DNA of 64,000 nt from NCBI GenBank assembly GCA_964392245.1, contig CAYMOX010000012.1, positions 1 to 64,000 on the forward strand, given 5' to 3'. This DNA is from JAAUUJ01 sp964392245 (lineage in GTDB: Bacteria; Cyanobacteriota; Cyanobacteriia; Thermostichales; Thermostichaceae). The position numbers and the translations under genes are program-made. The notes below the pieces were generated by a model. It was given only the letters and a program-made list of their open reading frames with translations. It made no database searches and was not told where the DNA came from. Positions 34,620-44,149 of this stretch are shown here, in pieces (the first letter of the stretch is position 1; each line of letters begins with the position of its first letter).

Positions 34620-35052
34620 GGAAACCCCAGAGTTTGGTGGGGAGATTCGGCATCTGGTGGCAACAGATAGAGGGTTTTATACCGCGATCAACAATTTGCT
34701 GTACTAGGTTGCAGTGGATCCCTTTTCCTTGACAGCCTCTGAAATCCGGTTGGTGAGCAGCCTGAGTGAGGATATCAGTACCTTAACCCTGGATAGAGAT
34801 GGAGAACATGTACTGGTAACCACCAACAGGGAAACTTATCGAGTTCATCCCACCGATAGTCGTGTTGAGAGGCTGAATATATCCTCTGTCGGCGTCGGCT
34901 CACTGGTGCCGTTGTGTGATGAATATGTGGGCCTGCAAAGAATTGGCCCTGGAACCTCTGTTGCTGAGGGGGAAAAAGGCACCTCTCTGCTAACCTCAAG
35001 TTGTGGATCTAGTGGATTCGATTTCAGTCGCTTGCTGCGGATCATTCCCTGA
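34620..35052 (+). pseudogene. Probable remnant of a secreted propeller-like C-terminus
   Basis: A frame reads LETPEFGGEIRHLVATDRGF...INNLLY, meets a TAG at 34705-34707, and continues in the same frame to EIRLVSSLSEDISTLTLDRDGEHV...LRLLRIIP-like sequence ending at TGA near 35050. The style (hydrophobic strand, GE/DG turns) resembles the last part of the VWD lipoprotein at 28374, but I cannot align it convincingly. A GTG at 34714 could start a 112-aa protein. More likely this is the tail of a third, largely deleted copy. The rest of the 34.6-35.2 kb stretch holds nothing I recognise. Confidence 0.45.
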
Positions 35053-35222
35053 GGATCCTTGGGAAGATAGAGGGCTCACCAGGGCATTCCTTCTGGGAGG
35101 CGAGATGCTTTCTCACTCACCAAACTTGAGTCCGTTCTCCATCAAGTGCTCGGTGGGTAGAACCAAGGCATAATCATACTTGGGCTTTATAGTGATGATT
35201 TAGAAGCTAGCTGGAGGTAGGA

Positions 35223-36083
35223 ATGCGGAAGTTTATCTTTACTGTGGTGATGGGAGTGCTTTCCCCCCTGATCCTGAATAGAGCCCAAGCCCAAACTCTG
35301 ATTCCAACCCCCGAACTGATCGAAACTCTGACGCCTGCCGTCGCCGTCTACACACCCGAAATCGAGATCCTATCTCCCCAGGAAGGCGAAACCCTCGACA
35401 CCACCGCCGTGCCTCTGGAGTTGAATATCAAGCGCTTTCCCATGGCCAAAGATCCAGAAACAGAACTGGGATTGCACGTGAAGGTCATCGTCAATAATCA
35501 GGCTCCCATTACCCACTTTGACATTGAAGAACCCCTGATCCTGAATCTCAATCCCGGTACCCACACGATCCGAGTTGTGGCTGTCCGTCCCTGGGGAGAG
35601 GCTTACCGTAACCTGCCCGCCTTTGCCCATGTCACCTTTAACGTGGTGGAAGCGGATGGCGACAACTCCCCTAAATTTGAAGTGGGTACGGGCCTGATCA
35701 CCGTGGTCTCCCCCAGTGGATCCTATGGGGCCGAGCCGATCCTGGTGGATTACCTGGTGGATGGGGTCAATCTTGGAGGGGCACAGGTGCGCTACACCTT
35801 GAATGGCGAAAGTGAGCTGACCACGGATCGGGGACCCCTGTACCTGACAGGCTGGCAACCCGGCGAAAATGAGCTGGTGGTGGAACTGGTGAATCGGGAT
35901 GGCAACTTGCTGGAAAACGCAGGTTACACGCGTGTAGAACGCACGATTACCTTTGAACCAGGGGGCGAGGATGCACTCTCCCAGTTGGTGCGGGGTGAAC
36001 TCATTCCTGAAGACATGGCCGGAGCCCTGGGGCCGAAGCCCTTCATCTATGACAACCAGGGGAAAGTGGTTCCCCTAAACTAA
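35223..36083 (+). CDS. Secreted protein of unknown function, upstream of the trehalose synthase fusion
   Basis: The 286-aa protein begins MRKFIFTVVMGVLSPLILNRAQAQ, a signal peptide with cleavage near AQAQ. It continues with Ig-like beta segments: IEILSPQEGETLDTTAVPLELNI, LNLNPGTHTIRVVAVRPWGEA and ITVVSPSGSYGAEPILVDYLVDG. The repeated pattern of SPxxGxxxxxxPxxLxxxV hints at two Ig-like or bacterial Ig-type repeats (residues 45-145 and 155-250). Conserved FIYDNQGKVVPLN closes the protein. It ends 87 bp before the trehalose synthase gene in the same direction and may share its transcript. No enzyme motif seen. Confidence 0.75.
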   Translation: MRKFIFTVVMGVLSPLILNRAQAQTLIPTPELIETLTPAVAVYTPEIEILSPQEGETLDTTAVPLELNIKRFPMAKDPETELGLHVKVIVNNQAPITHFDIEEPLILNLNPGTHTIRVVAVRPWGEAYRNLPAFAHVTFNVVEADGDNSPKFEVGTGLITVVSPSGSYGAEPILVDYLVDGVNLGGAQVRYTLNGESELTTDRGPLYLTGWQPGENELVVELVNRDGNLLENAGYTRVERTITFEPGGEDALSQLVRGELIPEDMAGALGPKPFIYDNQGKVVPLN

Positions 36084-36170
36084 AATCCTCCCAGTAGGAA
36101 CGTCGGGGGGTCTGGTATGGTAGAGACTCACTGTTCCTTACCTGGTTACTTCTGAAGGATCCCGCTTCTG

Positions 36171-39100
36171 ATGTCCCAGCAACTTTCCAACGACGGTGCC
36201 CTCTGGTACAAAGATGCCATCATCTATGAGGTTCCGGTTAAATCTTTTGCCGATAGTAATGGGGATGGCATTGGCGATCTGCCTGGACTGATCACCAAGC
36301 TCGATTATCTGCAAGCACTGGGGATCACAGCCATTTGGTTGCTACCCTTCTTTCCCTCTCCGCAGCGAGATGACGGTTACGATGTCTCTGACTACACCAG
36401 CATTAACCCTACCTTTGGTACGCTCGAGGACTTCCAGAAACTGGTGCAGGAAGCCCATGCTCGTCGCATTCGTGTGATTATTGAGCTGGTCATCAACCAC
36501 ACCTCGGATCAGCATCCCTGGTTTCAGCGGGCACGGAAAGCGCCAGCAGGGAGTCCAGAACGAGAATTCTATGTCTGGAGTGACACCTCGGATAGGTACC
36601 AGAACACCCGGATTATTTTTCAGGATTTTGAAATCTCCAACTGGTCCTGGGATCCAGTGGCTCGCTCCCACTACTGGCATCGGTTTTTCTCCCACCAACC
36701 AGATTTGAATTTTGACAACCCGGCGGTACAGAAAGCGGTTCTGGAGATCCTGGATTTCTGGCTGCAATTGGGGGTGGATGGCTTTCGCTTAGATGCAGTG
36801 CCCTACCTGTATGAGCGAGAGGGGACCAACTGTGAAAACCTACCCGAAACCCATGTCTTTCTCAAACAACTGCGCAGCTACATCGATCTGAAGTATCCCA
36901 ATATCATGCTGCTGGCCGAAGCCAATCAGTGGCCAGAGGATGCCGTCGCCTACATGGGAGATGGGGATGAATGCCATATGGACTTCCACTTTCCCCTGAT
37001 GCCCCGTCTCTTCATGGCGATTCAACAGGAGGATCGCTTCCCGATTGTGGATATCCTGCAGCAGACTCCACCCATCCCCGAAACCTGCCAGTGGGCGATT
37101 TTCCTGCGTAATCATGATGAACTGACGCTGGAGATGGTCACCGATGAGGATCGGGACTATATGTATCGCGTCTATGCCATGGATCCACGGGCGCGCATTA
37201 ATCTCGGCATCCGGCGGCGACTAGCTCCGCTGCTGGGTAACAACCGCCGCTCCATTGAATTGATGAATGGCCTCCTCTTCTCTCTCCCCGGAACGCCCGT
37301 TCTTTACTACGGGGATGAGATCGGAATGGGAGACAACATTTATCTGGGGGATCGTAACGGGGTGCGGACTCCCATGCAGTGGAGCGCGGATCGCAATGCT
37401 GGCTTCTCCCAGACCAGCCCTCAGCGGTTGTTTCTGCCGATTGTGATTGAGCCTGAATACCACTACGAAGCCGTGAACGTGGAGACTCAACGGGCCAATT
37501 CCAACTCCCTCTGGTGGTGGATGAAGCGGTTAATCGCTGTTCGCAAGCGGTTTCTGGCCTTTGGTCGGGGAGAGTTTCAGATGCTTTACCCCGATAACCG
37601 CAAGGTTTTGGTCTTTCTGCGCACCTATGCCCAGGAGAACATTCTGGTGGTGGTCAATCTCTCCCGTTACAGCCAGTGTGTGGAACTGGATCTGTCTGCT
37701 TATGAGGGGTTGGTTCCCGTGGAGGTGTTTGGCCGCACAGAATTCCCGGCGATTGGGAAGCTGCCTTACTTTCTCACTCTTGGGGCCTACTCCTTCTACT
37801 GGTTTTCTCTAGAACAACAACCCAGTGGCATTGTATGTGTGCCCGGACCTAGGGTGCCAGTCTCCACCCTATTGTCCGTGGAAGATCGCTGGCAGGCGGT
37901 GTTTACGGGCGATACCCGCACCCAGCTGGAGCAACTCCTGCCCAACTACCTCTGTGGTCAACCCTGGTTTCACCGTCGTACTCAGGTGGTGCAAAACGCC
38001 CATATTCTCGATGTGGTGATGAGTGAAGATGGCTCGGATCTGGCACTGGTGATCGTCGAAGTAGAATTTGCCGTGGGCAATCCCGAAACCTATCTGCTTC
38101 CCCTGATCTGGATCCCTCGCGATGCCGAACCTCAGCCACTGGAATCCCAGATTCTGGCTCAGATCCAGGTGCTGAACCATTCCACAGGAGCCCTGGCGGA
38201 TGCGCTGCGTACCCGAGGGTTCATGCTGCAACTGCTGCACCGTTCACAACCCCAGATCCCCCTTCCAGAGGATCTGACCATCCGTTTTCTTAAGGCACGG
38301 GATTCAATTCTGCAGGTGGTGATTGGGGAACAGCTCCTGATGACCACCTATCGACAAGTAGAACGTGGGATCCATCCCGCCTGGGAACTGGGGCAGCATT
38401 TTACCCATCACCCGATTGATCCCCCGATCCTGCCATTTCTCGCCTCTGTTCAGCATCAATCACTCACGCTAGCGGTGATCCAGGAATATCTGCCGATTGA
38501 GGGAGATGCCTGGAGTTACACCCTGGACAACCTGGCCCAATACTTTGAACGACTGTTGCTGCCCGACTCCCCTTCAGTTTTTGATCCCTTACCTGCTCTT
38601 CCCGCCGGATCCATTTTGGAGTGGAGCCAGCTTCCCATCCCTGATCTAGCCTATGCCGCCATTGGGGATTATCTGGAGTCCGCTCGGCTGTTGGGGCAGT
38701 GTACTGCCCACTTCCATCAGGCTCTGGCCATTCACAGTCAGGAACCCGCCTTTACACCAGAACCGTTTACCACCCTGTATCAGCGCTCCATCTACCAATC
38801 CATGCGCAATCTGGTGGGTCAGGTTCAGCCTGCTCTAGAACGACGAGCTGCTCGGGCCGATGAGAATACCACTAACCAGCTAGCTCAAACGGTTCTCCAC
38901 AGCCAAACCCAGATCATTCAACGGTTCCGTCGTCTTCTCCCCATCACTATTACTGCTACCCGGACTCGTGTGCACGGCAATTATCACCTGGGTCAACTGC
39001 TGTTTTCCGGAAAAGATTTTCGCCTCAGTAATCTCAGTGGAGATCTGACCCGTCCCTTAAGTGAGCGGCGGATTAAACGCTCTCCCCTGCGTGATGTGGC

Positions 39101-39467
39101 GGGTCTTCTCTATTCGCTCTACTACGCCATTCGTCTAGCCCTCAAGGATCAGCAGATCAGTGGGGTGATTGGGGATGAGCAGATGACCGCCCTGGAACAT
39201 TGGTCTCGCTTCTGGTATTGCTGGGTGGCTGCCGCTTTCTGGGGAGCCTATTGGGAGATCATGCAGCCCACACAAGTCTTACCCCTCAGCTCAGCTGAAT
39301 TGTATATTCTCCTGGATGTCTTCCTGCTGGAGGAATGTTTTCTGGAGCTCAACTACACCTTGCAACAACCTGCCCAGGCGGCCAATGTCGATATCCCTCT
39401 GCGTGCAATTCTTTACCTGCTACAAGGAGAAGCCCTCACCCTGCCCTCTCCTGGGGATCCGGATTAG
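36171..39467 (+). CDS. treS: Trehalose synthase (TreS) fused to maltokinase-like domain
   Basis: The 1,098-aa protein starts with a GH13 domain. Visible are DGIGDLPGLITKLDYLQ, the catalytic nucleophile in GFRLDAVPY (D208), the acid/base in LLAEANQWP (E250) and the transition-state Asp in RNHDEL (D316). This matches trehalose synthases that interconvert maltose and trehalose. From about residue 560 the protein continues with a maltokinase (Pep2)-like region: VFTGDTRTQLEQLLPNYL, ILEWSQLPIPDL, and HGNYHLGQLLFSGKDF near 945, the aminoglycoside-phosphotransferase-like HGDxHxxN-type catalytic segment. The fusion would isomerise and phosphorylate maltose, normally feeding glycogen synthesis through GlgE. 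GlgE itself is not in the window. Confidence 0.93.
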   Translation: MSQQLSNDGALWYKDAIIYEVPVKSFADSNGDGIGDLPGLITKLDYLQALGITAIWLLPFFPSPQRDDGYDVSDYTSINPTFGTLEDFQKLVQEAHARRIRVIIELVINHTSDQHPWFQRARKAPAGSPEREFYVWSDTSDRYQNTRIIFQDFEISNWSWDPVARSHYWHRFFSHQPDLNFDNPAVQKAVLEILDFWLQLGVDGFRLDAVPYLYEREGTNCENLPETHVFLKQLRSYIDLKYPNIMLLAEANQWPEDAVAYMGDGDECHMDFHFPLMPRLFMAIQQEDRFPIVDILQQTPPIPETCQWAIFLRNHDELTLEMVTDEDRDYMYRVYAMDPRARINLGIRRRLAPLLGNNRRSIELMNGLLFSLPGTPVLYYGDEIGMGDNIYLGDRNGVRTPMQWSADRNAGFSQTSPQRLFLPIVIEPEYHYEAVNVETQRANSNSLWWWMKRLIAVRKRFLAFGRGEFQMLYPDNRKVLVFLRTYAQENILVVVNLSRYSQCVELDLSAYEGLVPVEVFGRTEFPAIGKLPYFLTLGAYSFYWFSLEQQPSGIVCVPGPRVPVSTLLSVEDRWQAVFTGDTRTQLEQLLPNYLCGQPWFHRRTQVVQNAHILDVVMSEDGSDLALVIVEVEFAVGNPETYLLPLIWIPRDAEPQPLESQILAQIQVLNHSTGALADALRTRGFMLQLLHRSQPQIPLPEDLTIRFLKARDSILQVVIGEQLLMTTYRQVERGIHPAWELGQHFTHHPIDPPILPFLASVQHQSLTLAVIQEYLPIEGDAWSYTLDNLAQYFERLLLPDSPSVFDPLPALPAGSILEWSQLPIPDLAYAAIGDYLESARLLGQCTAHFHQALAIHSQEPAFTPEPFTTLYQRSIYQSMRNLVGQVQPALERRAARADENTTNQLAQTVLHSQTQIIQRFRRLLPITITATRTRVHGNYHLGQLLFSGKDFRLSNLSGDLTRPLSERRIKRSPLRDVAGLLYSLYYAIRLALKDQQISGVIGDEQMTALEHWSRFWYCWVAAAFWGAYWEIMQPTQVLPLSSAELYILLDVFLLEECFLELNYTLQQPAQAANVDIPLRAILYLLQGEALTLPSPGDPD

Positions 39468-39511
39468 TCTGTACATGGAAGAAATCAATATGAGTTGGGA
39501 GGATGAAAGCG

Positions 39512-40135
39512 ATGAAGCGCAAAGGATGGACATTGCTGATCCTGTTGTTCAGCCTTCTGTACATGAGCCTAGGACAACCCAGTTTTGCTCAGGAACCCCC
39601 TCGAGCAGAAGCAACGTTTGCCGGAGGCTGTTTCTGGTGCATGGAATCTGACTTTGAAGACATTCCAGGGGTTGTGTCTGTTATCTCCGGCTACACGGGA
39701 GGTACGGTTGCCCATCCCACCTATCAAGAAGTTTCCTCTGGACGGACTGGTCACGCGGAAGCGATCCGTGTTCTGTACGACCCTGAACAGATCAGTTACC
39801 GCGAACTGCTCACCTATTTTTGGCACAGCGTGGATCCTCTGGATGCCACTGGCCAATTTTGTGACAGGGGAGATCAGTATCGCTCCGCTATTTTTTATCA
39901 TGACGAAGCCCAGCATCAACTGGCAGAGCAATCCAAAGTTGAATGGGAAGACTCGGATCGTTTTCACCAGAGGCTGGCTACTGAAATCAACCCTTTGACA
40001 CCGTTTTATCCTGCGGAGGAATATCATCAGGACTATTACCTGAAAAATCCGCTTCGCTACCAGTTTTATCGGTTTAGCTGTGGTAGGGATCGGCGGTTAA
40101 CTCAGCTCTGGGGGGATGAGGCGAACATCCATTGA
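39512..40135 (+). CDS. msrA: Exported peptide-methionine (S)-S-oxide reductase MsrA
   Basis: The 207-aa protein from ATG 39512 (GGAGG nine bases upstream; an ATG at 39503 has no spacing to that site) starts MKRKGWTLLILLFSLLYMSLGQPSFAQ, a signal peptide. Mature MsrA carries FAGGCFWCMES with a Cys directly after the catalytic position, GYTGGTVAHPTYQEVSSGRTGH, FWHSVDPLDATGQFCDRGDQYRS and AEEYHQDYYLKNP. It would repair oxidised methionine outside the cytosol, complementing the cytosolic msrA at 13217. The lumenal thioredoxin-like/CcdA pair at 20924 could supply reductant, which is inference. Confidence 0.95.
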   Translation: MKRKGWTLLILLFSLLYMSLGQPSFAQEPPRAEATFAGGCFWCMESDFEDIPGVVSVISGYTGGTVAHPTYQEVSSGRTGHAEAIRVLYDPEQISYRELLTYFWHSVDPLDATGQFCDRGDQYRSAIFYHDEAQHQLAEQSKVEWEDSDRFHQRLATEINPLTPFYPAEEYHQDYYLKNPLRYQFYRFSCGRDRRLTQLWGDEANIH

Positions 40136-40148
40136 ACCAGGTCTCGAA

Positions 40149-40925
40149 TTAAGTCGCAGATTGTTCAGGCTGGGGCACTGCTGGGCAATAGGGAGTAATG
40201 TGCAGATCTTGATAAAACTCCTCTTGGTGCAACTCCACCTGAGAACGAGAGGCCATAAGAAGCAGGGACCAAAAGATCTGAATTCGATGCGCCTTGGTGT
40301 CATGTTCATCTTCGGGGATTGGATCGCCGTTGATGCGAATCAGCAGATCTTCAAACGCTACCCCTGAGATCCCCTGCTGCCAGAGTTGAGCCAGGATAGA
40401 CTCTAGCTCAGCAGTCGTTTCTAACAAGTTCTCGGGATGAGCCAGTTCCGTGATTGCATCTAAAGCTTGCTTGCGAGATAAGCGCTTTTTGGCAGGTTTG
40501 GGTTCTGCTTCCGGACGCTGCTGCAATAAAGTTTCCAGATCCTGAAGATGTTCAATTAATTCCTTTAAGGTAATCGGTCGGGTTCGAGCTAACCGGGGTA
40601 CAGCCCTTGTCTGCAACACCTGATCCAGTTGTCGAGGGGGCCATGCGATTTGAGCCTCATCATCTGGTTGTAAATCTTCCTCCGAATCTGATTCATCTTC
40701 TGTTGGTACTGATAAAGCCATGGCTTTGAGGTACACCAGCATTGCTGCATAGAGAAAAGCCTGTCCTGACTCAGTGAGATCTTGGGTTGTCGCGCGCGGA
40801 GCAAGCTGGGTCAGGAAGCGATCAATGACCTCAATCACCTCCACATCCCAGGGATCGATATCCCCCCGCTCTGCGAGTTCCAGCAGGAGGTCGATGGCAG
40901 CTTCGGTAATAGAAACAGCGGTCAT
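40149..40925 (-). CDS. scpA: Segregation and condensation protein A
   Basis: The 258-aa kleisin-family protein has the ScpA N-terminal pattern AIDLLLELAERGDIDPWDVEVIEVIDRFL, an acidic middle (DESDSEEDLQPDDEA) and a C-terminal winged-helix part (AFEDLLIRINGD ... FWSLLLMASRSQVELHQEEFYQDLHI). It bridges SMC and ScpB in the condensin-like complex. scpB is not adjacent, as in other cyanobacteria. It converges with the msrA gene 14 bases away. Confidence 0.93.
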   Translation of the reverse strand: MTAVSITEAAIDLLLELAERGDIDPWDVEVIEVIDRFLTQLAPRATTQDLTESGQAFLYAAMLVYLKAMALSVPTEDESDSEEDLQPDDEAQIAWPPRQLDQVLQTRAVPRLARTRPITLKELIEHLQDLETLLQQRPEAEPKPAKKRLSRKQALDAITELAHPENLLETTAELESILAQLWQQGISGVAFEDLLIRINGDPIPEDEHDTKAHRIQIFWSLLLMASRSQVELHQEEFYQDLHITPYCPAVPQPEQSAT

Positions 40926-41065
40926 GCCCGGGGAATCCTGACTAGAACAGCTACAGGTGGAATCCGGTAATCACTCTTACACCAAGTCATGTTGCCATTC
41001 TACTGTTCTGTAAATAGATGCGCTTGGATCAGGTTTTATGTTAACGTACTTATCTAATCATTCTT

Positions 41066-41137
<72 letters not shown>

Positions 41138-41440
41138 TATTCCTGCAGCCCTCTTCCTGAGCGGGTTTTATAGTTTTCAGAGATCCATGCCCCCCTGCGC
41201 TTATTGACAATAGGAAGTGGGTTCTCGGGGGTAATGATGGTTGAGGGTTAGAGTGGTAGGAAAATCTGAGGGGTCTATATCAGAGCGAGAGGGTGCATAC
41301 AGTTCGTTCTAGAGGGAGTGGTAAGAAAGGGGAGGGAGTTCCTACCACTTGGGTGAGGATCCTCAGGTTGTAGATAAAAAGACGGATCGTTTTGCTCTCA
41401 TCTTCAATCTGCACTACTCGAAGGGTTCGGTAGTTATCAT
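41138..41440. other. Spacer with a strong hairpin
   Basis: The 303-bp spacer contains AGTGGTAAGAA (41317-41327) and TTCCTACCACT (41339-41349), which pair with one mismatch around an 11-nt purine loop. A similar GTGGTAGGAAAA word also occurs at about 41252-41263. No T-run follows on the + strand, so a standard terminator is not supported. No gene seen. Confidence 0.5.
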
Positions 41441-42433
41441 TTAATGTTGAACTCTGATCCGGGCGGCAGTTTCTTCCCAGCTGCCTGTGCTGTTCAAACT
41501 GGGGGAATACTCCTCAAAAGTTGCCTGGAATGGCAAGACTTGTTTTAACAATAGAGCTTCGCTGACGTGGATGCGAAACAACCGTTCGGCCCCTTCAAAA
41601 TTGCTTACCTCATCTCCATCCCAGATGATCTCGGCTCGTCCAGTCAGGGTCACCACATCTCCGGTGGTAAAGTCGGGGAACAGCACCCCAATGCCCGGAT
41701 CTAACATCAGGTTCCCAACCGTGTTGAAGTGCAAATTGCCAGCAAAGTCGGGGAAAGTGAGAGTGCGTTGATCATCAATCCGCACAAAACCAGGTTTACC
41801 ACCCCGATGAGAGACATCGACCCCATGCGTGACATCCTGGCTACTGCTGGAGTAGTGGCTGGCCACAAACAGAGTATCTGCCGCCCGGATCCGATCCTGC
41901 ATTTCTGAAGTGAGGTGATCAAGGGGCTGGGGTTGAGCATTTGGAGGAGTCTCTGACCTTGACTGAACAAGGATGCGACGCTTTTGAATGTACTGGGGGC
42001 AATTGCCAAAGGCCTGCTTCACCTGAATCGTTAATCCATCCGGATCCAGTGCCCTAACCACCCCATTCATGCGATTGCGGCGTCGAGTGGCTGGCTCTAT
42101 TCCTAGAAGTCCCAGATCCACTCCTACCTTCAACGTTGAGCTTAGAGGATCGCCTGGTAAAGGATGGGCCTGAATTCTTAGGGTGCGATCATCCGGTGAA
42201 GAAATAAAACCAAAATTGCCCACTAATATGGAAGCCCAGGGTCGGTTTCCTTCATCCACAGATCCTAAGAGGAGAAAGGAGAGACTCTCATAAAACCGGC
42301 GATGCTGGTCGGGCATAAACTCACGGATAACGCGGCGTCCCAGTTGTTCTACACGATCCCGTAAACCCAACCGTGTCTGTACCGCCTTTTCCCCTTCATG
42401 AAACGGTGATCCTTCTTGGGTCCAGCCATCCAT
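41441..42433 (-). CDS. Pyridoxamine 5'-phosphate oxidase-related FMN-binding protein
   Basis: The 330-aa protein resembles large PNPOx-like flavoproteins. It has a helical N-terminus (FHEGEKAVQTRLGLRDRV), then FLLLGSVDEGNRPWASILVGNFGF and ADTLFVASHYSSSSQDVTHGVDVSHRGGKPGFVRID. The beta-barrel LTFPDFAGNLHFNTVGNLMLDPGIGVLFPDFTTGDVVTLTGRAEIIWD carries the FMN phosphate-binding pattern. Two PNPOx-like barrels seem to be present. The reaction is unknown. Downstream genes (VOC protein, cupin regulator) are in the same direction with about 100-220 bp gaps. Confidence 0.85.
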   Translation of the reverse strand: MDGWTQEGSPFHEGEKAVQTRLGLRDRVEQLGRRVIREFMPDQHRRFYESLSFLLLGSVDEGNRPWASILVGNFGFISSPDDRTLRIQAHPLPGDPLSSTLKVGVDLGLLGIEPATRRRNRMNGVVRALDPDGLTIQVKQAFGNCPQYIQKRRILVQSRSETPPNAQPQPLDHLTSEMQDRIRAADTLFVASHYSSSSQDVTHGVDVSHRGGKPGFVRIDDQRTLTFPDFAGNLHFNTVGNLMLDPGIGVLFPDFTTGDVVTLTGRAEIIWDGDEVSNFEGAERLFRIHVSEALLLKQVLPFQATFEEYSPSLNSTGSWEETAARIRVQH

Positions 42434-42531
42434 ATTGAACCTCTACTTCATCGGAACAAATTCTAGAACGGGGGAAGAGATGAAAAGGGAACCAACTCAC
42501 CTCAATCCCCTCTCGGAGCTGTATTCCAGAT

Positions 42532-42942
42532 CTAGGATCCAGAGGCAATACATTCCATCCGAATGCCGCCTGGGATATAAAACATCATATGGTGAGTGGG
42601 TCCACCGCCCAGAGGTTCTGGAGCAAATTCAATTTCTACACCTGGGGTAGTTTTCAGGGTTTCGTGCAACTGGTGCAGGACATCAACATTTTCAACCTTG
42701 AGGGCAAAATGATGCAAGCCGATCACTTTTTTACGATCAAAAGGGACTGCAGTTGCGGGATCCGTGGCCTGCCAGAGAGTAATCAACACGGTGCCATCCG
42801 AGAGAAATACCGCCGGGTAACTGGGCACTTCTCCCACCTGCTTTAGCCCAAAAACATCGGTAAAAAAGGTGCGAGTTGTATCCAGATCGGGCACGGTTAA
42901 GCCAATATGGTGCGCTCCGTGGGTTTTAACGGGGGTGGGCAT
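42532..42942 (-). CDS. VOC superfamily protein (glyoxalase/dioxygenase fold)
   Basis: The 136-aa protein starts MPTPVKTHGAHHIGLTVPDLD, with AGGAGA nine bases before ATG 42942; this strong site argues against a longer frame starting at 43098. VOC features: HHIGLTVPDL (metal His), TRTFFTDVFGLKQVG, KVIGLHHFALKVENVDVL (second His) and MMFYIPGGIRMECIA (Glu). The ligands match metal-dependent glyoxalase or ring-cleavage enzymes; the substrate cannot be told. It lies near the cupin regulator. Confidence 0.85.
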   Translation of the reverse strand: MPTPVKTHGAHHIGLTVPDLDTTRTFFTDVFGLKQVGEVPSYPAVFLSDGTVLITLWQATDPATAVPFDRKKVIGLHHFALKVENVDVLHQLHETLKTTPGVEIEFAPEPLGGGPTHHMMFYIPGGIRMECIASGS

Positions 42943-43165
42943 GAAAGTTCTCCTGAAGAAAAAACGATTCAACAGTTTGGGATGGATCGACCCGCTATCC
43001 TGAGTTGCGAAATATTCAAGAGTCATGCCCCAGATGCCAGTAAATGAGGTGAAACCTGAAATGATCTGAAGCTTCCACGGCTCAATCCATGCTTCCACTA
43101 TAGTGGAGAAGCGACAGGAGTAAATGAGTAGATCTGCGTGACTTACATTAAATTCGCCTCAGAAT

Positions 43166-43738
43166 CTATTGGGACCGCGATCCAGTTTCACTGATCACAA
43201 GGATGAACTCGCAGATCTGATCATAAGGATTCAGGTAGGAGTGGGTTAGATCAGCACCATAAAAGAGGCTATCGCCACACTTGAGGGTGAGCTGCTGGCT
43301 CCCCAGCTTGGCAATCAATCCTCCTTGCGTTACGGCAATATATTCCATCACGCCTGGTGGGTGAGGCACAAAGGGTCCGGCTTTCTGGCCAGGTGGAATC
43401 CGGTAGGAGACAAAGTCGATGGTTCTACCCACAGCATGAGGCCCCAGAGACCGACGCTCAACTCCGGTTTCAGGATCTCGAAACAACAGTTGTTCTTCCT
43501 GACGGATCAGGACAATCTTCTGTTGGGTTTGCTCGCCCAGTAGAAACGAAATGGTCATGTTCAGTCCCTCCGACAGTTGGGCCAGAATGCTGGCCGTAGG
43601 GTTCGCTTCCCCCCGCTCGATTTTGGAGATCATGGAGCGACTTACACCCGATAAAGATGCCAGTCCCTCAATGGTTAAACCTGCCTCCAAGCGCAATTGC
43701 CGCAGACGTTGGGGTAGTTCATCAACAACACTCGGCAT
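43166..43738 (-). CDS. XRE-family regulator with C-terminal cupin domain
   Basis: The 190-aa protein has an HTH_3 domain at about 8-62 (RQLRLEAGLTIEGLASLSGVSRSMISKIERGEANPT) followed by a cupin sensor domain (RIPPGQKAGPFVPHPPGVMEYIAVTQGG and CGDSLFYGADLTHSYLNPYD). This HTH-cupin class usually represses neighbours and senses a small metabolite. ATG 43738 is preferred over a TTG six bases earlier. It is divergent from psbA across a 411-bp gap and in line with the VOC and PNPOx genes, which are plausible targets. Confidence 0.9.
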   Translation of the reverse strand: MPSVVDELPQRLRQLRLEAGLTIEGLASLSGVSRSMISKIERGEANPTASILAQLSEGLNMTISFLLGEQTQQKIVLIRQEEQLLFRDPETGVERRSLGPHAVGRTIDFVSYRIPPGQKAGPFVPHPPGVMEYIAVTQGGLIAKLGSQQLTLKCGDSLFYGADLTHSYLNPYDQICEFILVISETGSRSQ

Positions 43739-44149
43739 AAACAACTGTCCTGATCAATCGAAAAGAAGGTTCTCCAATCTTATTCCCCTATGATGGAATC
43801 CACTATCGGAGAAAATACTGCTTAACAGTGGATTCTTGTCGATCCTGATCTAGCCAGAAGCAGACAGACTAAAACACTAGATAGCAATAAAATAAGTTAA
43901 CGAAGTAGCCAGGTTGATCATGCTAGGCTCAAAGTAAGCTGATGAGTTGGCCTGCATTCTCTGATCTCCTCCTGGCTGGAGCCATCATGGTTGTTCAGGC
44001 TGGTGACTTCCACTAGGACCTTGAGAGAGCAAGTTTGCATTGCATTGCCTATGTCCCAACTGATCTGCGGACTACAGGCTGGCTGACTGATTAGCCATAA
44101 CCCAACAGATCTGCACTGAAGAAACGCGATCTTTTTGGAGGTGTTATCC
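43739..44149. other. Divergent spacer between the cupin regulator and the D1-like gene
   Basis: About 410 bp, with no gene I can support. It should hold both promoters. The ribosome site GGAGGT at 44137-44142 decides the psbA start at 44150. No clear -35/-10 pair stands out. Confidence 0.5.

Noticed and set aside
41317..41349. Rho-independent terminator
   Set aside because: The hairpin is good but is not followed by a T-run on the + strand and lies almost 200 bp after the tRNA.
42943..43098. N-terminal extension of the VOC protein
   Set aside because: The strong AGGAGA ribosome site before ATG 42942 and the family N-terminus favour the shorter protein.
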